Below are positions 57,307 through 64,000 of a stretch of DNA of 64,000 nt, piece by piece; position 1 is the first letter of the stretch; the number at the start of each line of letters is the position of its first letter. The DNA comes from Synechococcus sp. Cruz-7E5 (GTDB taxonomy: Bacteria; Cyanobacteriota; Cyanobacteriia; PCC-6307; Cyanobiaceae). The notes under the pieces are model-generated. The model worked only from the letters and a program-made list of their open reading frames with translations, did no database searches and had not been told where the DNA came from. The stretch spans positions 48,759 through 112,758 of the forward strand of contig NZ_JAGQCE010000003.1 of NCBI RefSeq assembly GCF_024345995.1, read 5' to 3'. The position numbers were made by a program, and so were the translations under genes.

Positions 57307-58487
57307 CAGATCGCCTCCTTCACCCAGACGCCCGGCACCACGCGATGGGTGCCGGCGGCGATCACCTGCTCCCCGGGGCGCAGGGTTCCGCGCACGAGCG
57401 AGCTATCGCCTTCGGTGTGCAGCGGCTCCACCAGGCGCCGGGCCACCTGCCGGGCCTGCCCAGGGGCACCGCTGCTGCCTGCCGGCGGCGGCGCCAGCAC
57501 ATAAACCGACCAGAGGCCCCGTTCTGCCGCCACCAGGGCGGTGGTGGGAAGCCAGAAGCCTTCGCCCCGCTCGCTGCGCCGCAGGCTGAGGCGGGCCGTG
57601 GCCCCCACCGGCAGATCCTCCGCAGCCAGCCGCAGCACCACGGTGACTGTGCGGCTGGCGGCATCGAGCTCAGGCAGCAGAGCGCTCACGGTGCCCGCCT
57701 GGCGCCGATCCCCCACCTGCACGGGATGGTTCTCGCCCACCCGCAGGTCCTGCGCGACCGCGGGAGGCACCCCCACCCGCACCTCCTGCGGGGCCGCCTC
57801 CACCAGGGTGATCAACGCCTGGCCGCCACTCACCACCACGCCCTCATCGAGCAGCCGCCTGCTCACCGTGCCGGCAAAGGGGGCCAGCAGCACACTGCGG
57901 CCCAGGTCGACATCGATCTGGAGCAGGCGGGCGCTGACGTCGTCGACCTGACTTTCGGCCTGGACCAGGCGGCTGCGCAGGGCGGCGCTGCCATGGATCT
58001 GCTGGTCGAGATCCTCACGGGCGATGGCGCCCTGGGCATGGAGCTGGCGGCGGCGGTCACGCTGGAGCTCCGCCAGGATCAGCTGCTGACGCACCTCCTC
58101 CACGGCGGCCCGCGCGACGCTCTGCTGGGCCAGCAGCTGCTGGCGCTGGGCCCGGATCCGGCGGCTGTCGAGGCGGGCCAGCGGCTGCCCTGCCCACACC
58201 TTGTCTCCCTCCTGCACCAGCACCTGCTCCAACGTGCCGGCGAGCTCAAAGCCGAGGCTGCTGCTGCGGCCGGCCACCACTTCGCCGGTGTAGGCGCGGG
58301 TGGTGAAGTACTGGCTGACAGGCTGGGCCGTCAGCACCGACACCGGCAGGGGGCGAACGACGGGGGGCCTGGGACGCAGGCTCACCGACAGGGCCACGGC
58401 GAGGCCAACGGAGGCGGCGGAGGCGGCGGCAAGCGGGCGGCCCCAGCGGAACCGGCCGGCGGGCGTGGCAGCGGGCACGGAATCCAT
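57306..58487 (-). CDS. RND efflux periplasmic adaptor (membrane fusion protein)
   Basis: The adaptor links the RND pump to an outer-membrane channel. The ATG at 58487 gives 393 residues with an N-terminal anchor (AAASAASVGLAVALSVSL), a biotinyl-lipoyl-like half (AGTLEQVLVQEGDKVWAGQP), a coiled-coil hairpin (residues about 110-200), the second half LAPFAGTVSRRLLDEG, and a beta-barrel region. An in-frame start at 58580 would overlap the repeat motifs of the intergenic region and is disfavoured. It forms an operon with the pump and diverges from a PadR regulator. Confidence 0.9.
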   Translation of the reverse strand: MDSVPAATPAGRFRWGRPLAAASAASVGLAVALSVSLRPRPPVVRPLPVSVLTAQPVSQYFTTRAYTGEVVAGRSSSLGFELAGTLEQVLVQEGDKVWAGQPLARLDSRRIRAQRQQLLAQQSVARAAVEEVRQQLILAELQRDRRRQLHAQGAIAREDLDQQIHGSAALRSRLVQAESQVDDVSARLLQIDVDLGRSVLLAPFAGTVSRRLLDEGVVVSGGQALITLVEAAPQEVRVGVPPAVAQDLRVGENHPVQVGDRRQAGTVSALLPELDAASRTVTVVLRLAAEDLPVGATARLSLRRSERGEGFWLPTTALVAAERGLWSVYVLAPPPAGSSGAPGQARQVARRLVEPLHTEGDSSLVRGTLRPGEQVIAAGTHRVVPGVWVKEAI

Positions 58488-58543
58488 GGGCGGGCTCGAG
58501 CGGGCAGGAGCTGGCGGGCAGCGGCGGGATGCCCAGCGCTGAC

Positions 58544-58583
58544 TGCACAACAAGTTGGTTATGTGCGGCAGTGTATGCACAAC
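58544..58583. promoter_or_regulatory. Candidate operator with repeated TGCACAAC motifs
   Basis: TGCACAAC occurs at 58544-58551 and again at 58576-58583, and an inverted copy TGTGC lies at 58562-58566, making TGTGC-N10-GCACA with the second motif. The cluster lies between the divergent efflux operon and padR, so PadR is the natural candidate to bind it. Confidence 0.5.
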
Positions 58584-58657
58584 CTTTTGAGTAGGTCAAG
58601 CGACGACGGCTGCGGCTGGGCCAGGATCAGCCAAGCCGTTGCGACCTTTCCCCTGCC

Positions 58658-59215
58658 ATGGCCCTGGCGCACACGATCCTCACGGTGCTCTGCGAGAAGG
58701 ACGCCAGCGGCTACGACATCAGCAAGCAGTTCGAGGAGTCGATGGCCTGCTACTGGACGGCCAGCCAGCAGCAGATCTACCGGGAGCTGGGGCGGATCGA
58801 GCAGAACGGCTGGGCCTGCTCCCAGGTGGTGCCGCAGCAGGGCAAGCCCGATCGCAAGGTGTACGCCATCACAGAGGCAGGCCGGCAGGAGCTGCGCCAG
58901 TGGGCCGCGGAACCCTCAATACCCACACCGATCCGCGAAGACCTGCTGGTGAAGGTGCTCGGCGGCCCCTATGCCGCACCTGATCAGTTGCTGGCGGAAG
59001 TGCAACGTCGCCGCGCCGTGCATACCGCCCAGCTTGCTTCCTACCAGGAGAAAGAAACGCTGTTCCGCAGCCATACCGACCTGCCGCTGCAGGAGCAGTA
59101 CCGATATCTCACCCTGCGCCGCGGCATTCTCTTCGAGCAGGAATGGATCCGCTGGTGCGATGAGGTGATCGCCTTTCTGAAGGCGCAGCCAGGGCCGCTT
59201 CATTCAGAGCACTGA
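58658..59215 (+). CDS. PadR-family transcriptional regulator
   Basis: The 185-residue protein has the PadR winged helix at the N-terminus (ALAHTILTVLCEKDASGYDISKQF, then YRELGRIEQNGW and DRKVYAITEAGRQEL) and a C-terminal helical dimerisation domain (Vir_act_alpha_C type). PadR proteins respond to small molecules and often repress a divergent efflux operon, which is the arrangement here: the RND adaptor-pump operon starts 170 bases away on the other strand. Confidence 0.9.
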   Translation: MALAHTILTVLCEKDASGYDISKQFEESMACYWTASQQQIYRELGRIEQNGWACSQVVPQQGKPDRKVYAITEAGRQELRQWAAEPSIPTPIREDLLVKVLGGPYAAPDQLLAEVQRRRAVHTAQLASYQEKETLFRSHTDLPLQEQYRYLTLRRGILFEQEWIRWCDEVIAFLKAQPGPLHSEH

Positions 59216-59406
59216 TCCAGCCAGCTGGAGACGGCGCTTGATCGCGATGAATCCCGACTGCTCGGCGATGCGCTCCAGAATCTCCTGCCGCCGCAGAATT
59301 CCCAGTGAAAGGTGATGCTGTCTGCCCCTTCGTGATAAACGACAGACCCGCTGCGTCCGTTCTCGCGGATCTCCACTCGCCAGGCTCCGGGTTGCTCCTT
59401 GGTCAC
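59200..59406 (-). pseudogene. Possible frameshifted small gene
   Basis: One minus-strand frame reads GAWRVEIRENGRSGSVVYHE and then GADSITFHWEF, which looks like a conserved beta-rich domain of short hypothetical proteins. After about 59294 a different frame reads as plausible coding, QEILERIAEQSGFIAIKRR followed by LQLAGSVL and a stop. A small insertion or deletion near the WEF segment would join them. It may be a decayed gene or a sequencing error. The rest of 59216-59500 shows nothing recognisable. Confidence 0.3.
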
Positions 59407-59500
59407 CGGTGGGCCGGCTCATGGAGGCGGTGGCTGTAGTTCACCGCGGCGGTGGGAACTGCAAAGAGCAGCACGATCGGGTGCTCGGCGAGGACAGCGA

Positions 59501-60334
59501 TCACTGCAGAACCCTGAAATAGGGCTGGGGCATGGCACGCCACTCTCCGGCGATGCGCCGCAGCAGAAAGGGGAGTTCCACGACTCCGAAGAGACCCAGC
59601 AGCAGAAGCCTGTCAGGGTCTGAGCTCCCCTCCGCCACCTCACCGTCGGGCAGGGCCGCGAACTCACCTGGCTGCAGCGAGACCAGCGGCATCTCCATCG
59701 CCAGTGCCATCAGCTGGCCCGAGGGCTCAGAACTGGAGGGCGCCCCCAGAAAAAGCAGCTCCTCACTGCCGCCGGAGACGATCAGGGATTGGGCGGCTAT
59801 GGGGTCCAGGGCCAGCAGGGCGAGGAGCAGCCGGCGTGCGACCGCTTGCGGCGATCCTGGCGGCTCAAGCTCCGGGGGCGAAGTGCTCTCCACATCAGCC
59901 CTGCCTTCCAGCCCCCAGCGCAGGTCCACCTTCCAGCCGTCATCCCTTCGGATCAGCCGCACGATCGAGACGTTTCCGCCCAGAATGTGCAGGCGGTAGA
60001 GCCCCACCGCGCCGGTCGGCAGCCTTGAGGCTTCCTGCTCCGCCAGGGGCCGACCGCGGAATTCGAACGGACGGATCGGTTCGATCACAAGATTTTCAGG
60101 GTGGTCCTCCAGCCGGCGCAGCAGCTCCTCGTTCCGCTCTGCACCGAAAAGGCGCCGCTCACCGAGCGGATCTCCTGTGGTGTGGGCGGCGTAGGCAGCA
60201 CCATCGGCGCCAAGCACAGCCCTCACGTAGCCGCGAATGCTCTGCTCGGGCAAGGCAGCAGCCAGCTCAGCCCGGGCCGGCACCTGGAGGAGCAGAGCTG
60301 CAGCAAGGGCAAGCCAGCGGCGTGATCGGATCAT
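59501..60334 (-). CDS. Secreted protein of unknown function
   Basis: The ATG at 60334 gives 277 residues starting with a signal peptide (MIRSRRWLALAAALLLQVPARA). The mature part has no motif I recognise; a mid-protein region (GLYRLHILGGNVSIVRLIRRDDGWKVDLRW) resembles the beta-sheet of SnoaL/NTF2-like domains, and a Pro/Ser-rich linker follows. An upstream in-frame start at 60415 would place the signal 27 residues in. It diverges from the serine-hydrolase-fold gene; the 364-base region between them contains a nested palindrome. Confidence 0.6.
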   Translation of the reverse strand: MIRSRRWLALAAALLLQVPARAELAAALPEQSIRGYVRAVLGADGAAYAAHTTGDPLGERRLFGAERNEELLRRLEDHPENLVIEPIRPFEFRGRPLAEQEASRLPTGAVGLYRLHILGGNVSIVRLIRRDDGWKVDLRWGLEGRADVESTSPPELEPPGSPQAVARRLLLALLALDPIAAQSLIVSGGSEELLFLGAPSSSEPSGQLMALAMEMPLVSLQPGEFAALPDGEVAEGSSDPDRLLLLGLFGVVELPFLLRRIAGEWRAMPQPYFRVLQ

Positions 60335-60698
60335 GTCGGAGCGATGGTCAATCTCCCTGCCGAAGCTATTTGGGCTGTAACGATCGGCGACAGCGATCAG
60401 CAGATCATTCTGCAAGGGTCATCTGCCAGACAAAGGACGGCGCACTCGCGAAGATCCCGAGGGATTGCCATGAACATGCAGCATGCCGCCGATGGATTCA
60501 ATAACAATGCCATTGCCACTTGAATCAATCCACAACGATGTTGTCACAGGTGGAGTGAAACCCCAGGCTGGAAAGGCAACGCTCTCCAGCAGCCTGGCGC
60601 ACGTCGAGGCGATTGCCGCTGCCGTTGACTCGCTCGGCCAGCCGAACAGCCAGGGCCATACTTGCGGGCGAACGAATACAGGCGTGCAGGAGATGGCC
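60335..60698. other. Divergent spacer with a nested palindrome
   Basis: No gene is supported in these 364 bases, although a low-quality frame extends the downstream gene upstream to 60483. At 60495-60526 GATTCAA and TTGAATC form an outer inverted repeat around an inner CAATG-C-CATTG, an operator-like element. AGGAG at 60688-60692 is the ribosome binding site of the gene at 60699. Confidence 0.5.
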
Positions 60699-61997
60699 AT
60701 GGTGATTCGACAGTTGCGGCTGCCTGCACGAGCGACTGAAAATCGTCGCTGGCTCACCCAATTTGCGAGGCGCGTGCTTGGTGCCGTACTCGCTGGTTGC
60801 CTGAGCGGAGCTGCTCCAGCCTTGGCCATGAACGCCAACAAGGGGCAGGCGGCGGATCAGGCCCAGGCTGCCGGCATCGTGCGAATCGTCCGCAACCGCA
60901 TGGCCGTTGACCATCTCAGAGCAGTGATCGTGCGCGTCACGATCGACGGCAAGGAGATCGTCACCGAGGCGATGGGGGAGTCGATGACGGGCGTGCCCGC
61001 AACGAAGGACATGCACTTCCGCAATGGTGCTGTCGCCATCTCCTACGTGGCGACGCTGCTCCTGCAACTGGTCGACGAGAACAGGGTGAGCCTTGATGAC
61101 AAGCTCGCGACCTGGCTTCCGGAGATCCCGAACGCGGATCGCGTCACGCTCGGCCAGCTGGCCCAGATGACCTCCGGCTACCGCGACTACGTGATCGGCA
61201 ATGACACGTTCGACAAGGTTCTGCTCGAGAATCCGTTCCGCCAGTTTGCGGTGCAGGATCTGCTCTCGTATGCGGATCTGCATAAGCTCTTGTACGAGCC
61301 CGGCACGAGCTGGAACTATGCGCACACGAACTACATCCTCCTCGGCCTGGCGCTCGAAAAAATCACGGACAAGACGATCCCTGTGCTGATGCAGGAGCGG
61401 ATCTTCACACCCCTGGCACTCCGCAACACCCTGGATCCCGGCGGCACGCCCAGGGTCGCGGCGCCCGTTCTTCACGCCTTCTCGTCGGAAAGGCGGCAGT
61501 CGCTCGGCATCGCACCAGGGACTCGCTTCTATGAAGAGTCGACCTACTGGAACCCTTCGTGGACGATCACACGCGGTGCGGTTCAGTACACCAACATCCA
61601 CGACATGGCGACGTCGGCCGAGGCGATCGGGACGGGACGATTACTGTCGCCTGAGACCCACAGACTGCAGATCGCTCCGAAGCTTCGGGGCTTCGGAACA
61701 CCGATCAAGGACTGTGCAACCTGCGCAACGCTCAGCAACTTCTACACCTATGGGATCGGGATCGTGCTCTCGGGCCCCTGGCTCCTCCAGAACCCGCTGT
61801 TCTCTGGACAGGCTGGGGTCATGGCCTACCTGCCGTCGAAGAAGATCGCGATCGCGGTGGCGGTGACCTTCGACGAAGAGGCCTTCGATCCGAGCGGTGA
61901 GTACGGGAATTCGGCTGATGACATCTTCCGCGCGATCGGCGCGTACCTGGCGCCGGATGAAGCTCCACCCGTCAGGCCTCAAGCCAATGCCGGCTGA
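60699..61997 (+). CDS. Exported serine-hydrolase-fold protein lacking the SxxK catalytic pair
   Basis: The 432-residue product has a signal peptide (basic start, then RRVLGAVLAGCLSGAAPALA) and a beta-lactamase/PBP-like fold: LQLVDENRVSLDDKLATWLPEIP, VTLGQLAQMTSGYRDY, YILLGLALEKIT and the C-terminal FSGQAGVMAYLPSKKIAIAV. Where active members have FxxGSxxK, this one has FRNGAVAI, so the nucleophile is Ala111 and the lysine is Ile114; the YxN motif is YAH (207-209). It may bind without hydrolysing, or use another chemistry. Start chosen at ATG 60699 because AGGAG lies 6 bases before it. Codon choice (frequent TCG, CGA, ACG) differs from the neighbours and suggests transfer. Confidence 0.75.
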   Translation: MVIRQLRLPARATENRRWLTQFARRVLGAVLAGCLSGAAPALAMNANKGQAADQAQAAGIVRIVRNRMAVDHLRAVIVRVTIDGKEIVTEAMGESMTGVPATKDMHFRNGAVAISYVATLLLQLVDENRVSLDDKLATWLPEIPNADRVTLGQLAQMTSGYRDYVIGNDTFDKVLLENPFRQFAVQDLLSYADLHKLLYEPGTSWNYAHTNYILLGLALEKITDKTIPVLMQERIFTPLALRNTLDPGGTPRVAAPVLHAFSSERRQSLGIAPGTRFYEESTYWNPSWTITRGAVQYTNIHDMATSAEAIGTGRLLSPETHRLQIAPKLRGFGTPIKDCATCATLSNFYTYGIGIVLSGPWLLQNPLFSGQAGVMAYLPSKKIAIAVAVTFDEEAFDPSGEYGNSADDIFRAIGAYLAPDEAPPVRPQANAG

Positions 61998-62102
61998 GCC
62001 GGGCAGCGGGGGAACAGCGAGGCGCCACAGACCCTTGGGCCCTGTGGTGAATTTAATCTGAGCCATGTCGGGGCCATCTGAACCACGACCCGCCACCGCC
62101 CC

Positions 62103-63674
62103 GTGATTGCCTCCCTGCCCGGCCAGACCTGCGTTCTCGTGGTGGGAGCGGGTCCCACGGGCCTGCTGCTGGCGGGGGAACTGCAGCGCCGTGGCGTGCC
62201 CACCCTGCTGATCGACGCCCGGGCCGAGGCCCTGCACTGGGACCGGGCCACGGTGATCCACCCACTCTCGCTGGAGATCTTCGAGGCGCTGGGGCTGGTG
62301 GATCGGTTTCTTGAAGCCGGCTGCCGGCAGCGCAGGATCCTGATCCATGCCGACGGCCGACGGCTGGGGGAACTGGATCTGGCCGTCTGCGGCAGCCGCT
62401 ACGGCTTCAACCTCGGCCTCTCAGAAGAGGTGACCGAAGCGATCCTCACGGATCATCTCGAGAGCGCGGGGGGAACAGTGAATCGCGCCTGCCGGCTGGT
62501 GGCTCTCCAGCCCAGCGGCGACGGCGTGACCGCCACGGTGAGCTGCGGCGAGCGTGAGCAATTCGTGCAGGCCCGCTGGGTGGTGGGCTGCGACGGCCTG
62601 CGCAGCACCACCCGCGAGCTGAGCGGCATCCGCTTCGAGGGCCATGCCATCACCCGCCCCTGGGCCGTGTTCGATGCGGCGGTGGAGGGCTGGGCCGACA
62701 GCCATGAATTGAACGCGGCCTATCTCGATGCGTCGCCGCTGATCCTCACGGCCCTGCCCGAGCAGCGCTGGCGGGTGTACCTGCGGCCCGCCGAAGAGCA
62801 GGGCGATCTGGTGGCGGAGGCCACCGCCGTGCTGCAGCGGTACCTGCCGGATGCCCGCTTCAGCGGTGTGGAGAACCCCAGTCGCTTCCACTGCCACAGC
62901 CGGGTGGCCAGCGCCTTCCGGGCCGGGCCGGTGTTCGTGGCGGGCGATGCCGCCCACGTGTGCTCCCCCGCCGAGGGTCACGGCATGAACTGCGGCCTGC
63001 ATGATGCCGCCAACCTGGCCTGGAAGCTGGCGCTGGTGCACCACGGCGCCTCAGCCCCCGCCCTGCTGGACAGCTACGAACAGGAGCGGCGTCCGGTGGC
63101 GCAGCAGATCTGCCGCTCAGGCGACGCCACGGAGCAGGCTCACGCACTGCAGGAGAGCGATCAACGTGCCGCCCGCGACCGGGCGATCGCCGCCATGCTG
63201 GCCAATCCGGTGGCCCGCCAGCAGGAGGTGGTGGCGGAAACCGAGATGAACGTGAGCTACGCCGGCTCGGCGATCAGCGGCGGCAGCGGCGGCCATCCCC
63301 TCGCTGCCGGACAGCGGCTACCCACCACGATCGCGCTGCCGCCCGGGGCCGGCGCGGCGCTGCTGCACCAGCTCACCCACCGGCGCGGCCACACGCTGCT
63401 GCTGCTGGCCGATCCGCAGGCACCGGCGGAGCCACTCGCCAGCCTGCAGGCAGAGCTGGAGGCCGACAGGGCCGCCGGCACGGTTCCACCTGCTCTGGTG
63501 GAGGCCGTGGTGTCCCTGGAGCTGGCGGAGGCGCCCAGCCTGGGCCTGGGCCCCCTCACCCTGCTGGCCGTGCGGCCGGACGGTTTCATCGCCCTGCGGG
63601 CCGACAGCGACCACAGCAGCGCAGTGCGGCGGTATGCGGCGCTGGTGCTGGATGTTGATGCGCCGCGAGCATGA
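62103..63674 (+). CDS. FAD-dependent aromatic-ring monooxygenase (PheA/TfdB family)
   Basis: The 523-residue protein is a class A flavoprotein monooxygenase with the FAD motif VVGAGPTG (residues 13-20), the DG motif VVGCDGLRS, and the GD motif FVAGDAAHVCSPAEGHGMNCGLHDAANLAWKL. The C-terminal third is a thioredoxin-like domain as in phenol hydroxylases. Substrate unknown; phenolic or polyketide rings are likely. GTG or ATG start near 62103 by the FAD motif position. The last residues (LVLDVDAPRA) are encoded on DNA that, on the other strand, spells the end of a YoeB toxin remnant, so the C-terminus may be altered. Confidence 0.87.
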   Translation: MIASLPGQTCVLVVGAGPTGLLLAGELQRRGVPTLLIDARAEALHWDRATVIHPLSLEIFEALGLVDRFLEAGCRQRRILIHADGRRLGELDLAVCGSRYGFNLGLSEEVTEAILTDHLESAGGTVNRACRLVALQPSGDGVTATVSCGEREQFVQARWVVGCDGLRSTTRELSGIRFEGHAITRPWAVFDAAVEGWADSHELNAAYLDASPLILTALPEQRWRVYLRPAEEQGDLVAEATAVLQRYLPDARFSGVENPSRFHCHSRVASAFRAGPVFVAGDAAHVCSPAEGHGMNCGLHDAANLAWKLALVHHGASAPALLDSYEQERRPVAQQICRSGDATEQAHALQESDQRAARDRAIAAMLANPVARQQEVVAETEMNVSYAGSAISGGSGGHPLAAGQRLPTTIALPPGAGAALLHQLTHRRGHTLLLLADPQAPAEPLASLQAELEADRAAGTVPPALVEAVVSLELAEAPSLGLGPLTLLAVRPDGFIALRADSDHSSAVRRYAALVLDVDAPRA

Positions 63675-63788
63675 GCCGCGCAGATCACCCACCAACGCCT
63701 CAAAGGGAGGCGGCTGGCGGTAGGGATCATCGGCCAGGAGATTGAGTAGCTGCTGGGCCTGCCGGGTAAACAGAACCGACCAACTCAC
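63645..63788 (-). pseudogene. Truncated YoeB/Txe-family toxin remnant
   Basis: The GTG start overlaps the antitoxin stop by four bases (GTGA), as in intact yefM-yoeB operons. The product reads WSVLFTRQAQQLLNLLADDP, then PPPFEALVGDLRGSCSRRIN and IQH, matching YoeB toxins except that about 20 residues after TRQAQ are missing and everything after IQH (normally RLVYxV with the catalytic end) is lost. The break falls at 63644, within the last codons of the convergent monooxygenase gene. The toxin is surely inactive. Confidence 0.65.
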
Positions 63789-64000
63789 CAGCCCGGCTTG
63801 CTGCTCAGTTCCGATGAGGGTGTGGCCATCCCATCAAGGATCGATTCGCGCATTCCAGGAATCGAGACCAGGTGCAGTGTTTCCTGGATGGCCCGCCAGT
63901 CGTCTTCCGAGAGGAGCACGGCGTTGCCGCGCTTGCCGGTGATCTGGATCGCCTCATGGGATTGCCCCACCTCGTCGATGAGGGCGTACAACCGCTTGCG
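63785..64000 (-). CDS. YefM/Phd-type antitoxin (partial, runs off the window)
   Basis: The visible part reads RKRLYALIDEVGQSHEAIQI, then TGKRGNAVLLSEDDWRAIQE and TLHLVSIPGM, the YefM pattern (an N-terminal Phd fold for DNA binding and an acidic C-terminal toxin-binding tail). The N-terminus lies beyond base 64000; a TTG at 63991 is probably internal. The downstream toxin is broken, so this antitoxin is an orphan unless it serves another toxin. Confidence 0.75.
   Translation of the reverse strand, partial: RKRLYALIDEVGQSHEAIQITGKRGNAVLLSEDDWRAIQETLHLVSIPGMRESILDGMATPSSELSSKPGW

Noticed and set aside
53944..58952. Plus-strand open frames of 643, 374 and 535 residues across the RND operon
   Set aside because: Antisense to the pump and adaptor, low-complexity, no domain match.
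60525..61601. Minus-strand 358-residue frame opposite the hydrolase-fold gene
   Set aside because: The plus strand encodes a recognisable fold with a signal peptide and ribosome binding site; the minus frame has neither.

Overview
The window is about 64 kb of GC-rich cyanobacterial chromosome, most likely from a Cyanobium/Synechococcus-type picocyanobacterium. Pointers are psbA (D1), psbO, chlM, ferredoxin-type glutamate synthase, crtR, the LL-diaminopimelate aminotransferase dapL, an RNase E ending in the cyanobacterial poly-arginine tail, several small cyanobacteria-only proteins (DUF2555, DUF565, DUF1997, DUF6679, a PCP_red protein) and scattered GCGATCGC (HIP1) octamers. Assignments come from motif reading without database searches.

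Left part (1-27 kb), core genes: the end of an unknown gene, chlM, convergent glsF, a secreted phosphodiester-glycosidase-like protein, an A-type Fe-S carrier, the str operon (rpsL-rpsG-fusA-tuf-rpsJ, closed by a clear terminator), a Lon-N-domain protein, an MPBQ-type methyltransferase, pheA, a DUF1997 protein, rne-rnhB, a large radical-SAM protein, a DUF4143 AAA ATPase whose 3' end runs into dapL, clpS, a CPBP membrane protease and a B12-binding radical-SAM protein.

Middle (27-46.5 kb), photosynthesis and housekeeping: psbA (Glu130, high-light D1 type) with its own terminator, a DevBCA-type exporter, aroC, the ftsH-eda pair, sat, psbO, coaBC, tRNA-Ala(CGC) beside an AT-richer RTX-repeat protein, a PCP_red miniprotein, pyrB-mpg, creatininase family, gatC and crtR.

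Right part (46.5-64 kb), accessory: an arsenic island. arsJ plus its partner GAPDH lie on the minus strand. arsR, a Na+,K+-ATPase-like P-type ATPase and ACR3 lie on the plus strand. Two inverted repeats of the form ATCAA-N6-TTGAT, one before each ars transcript, suggest a single ArsR regulon. A vapBC toxin-antitoxin pair sits between the two operators, and a frameshifted thioredoxin-fold remnant lies between arsR and the ATPase. Next come an RND pump with its adaptor and a divergent PadR regulator, a secreted unknown protein, a serine-hydrolase-fold protein lacking its catalytic Ser/Lys, an FAD monooxygenase, and a YefM/YoeB pair whose toxin is cut short exactly at the end of the monooxygenase gene.

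The most unusual points are the P-type ATPase coupled to ACR3 inside the two-operator ars regulon, the hyphenated palindrome enclosing a TATAAT box at the start of the DUF4143 ATPase, and the catalytically degenerate hydrolase.
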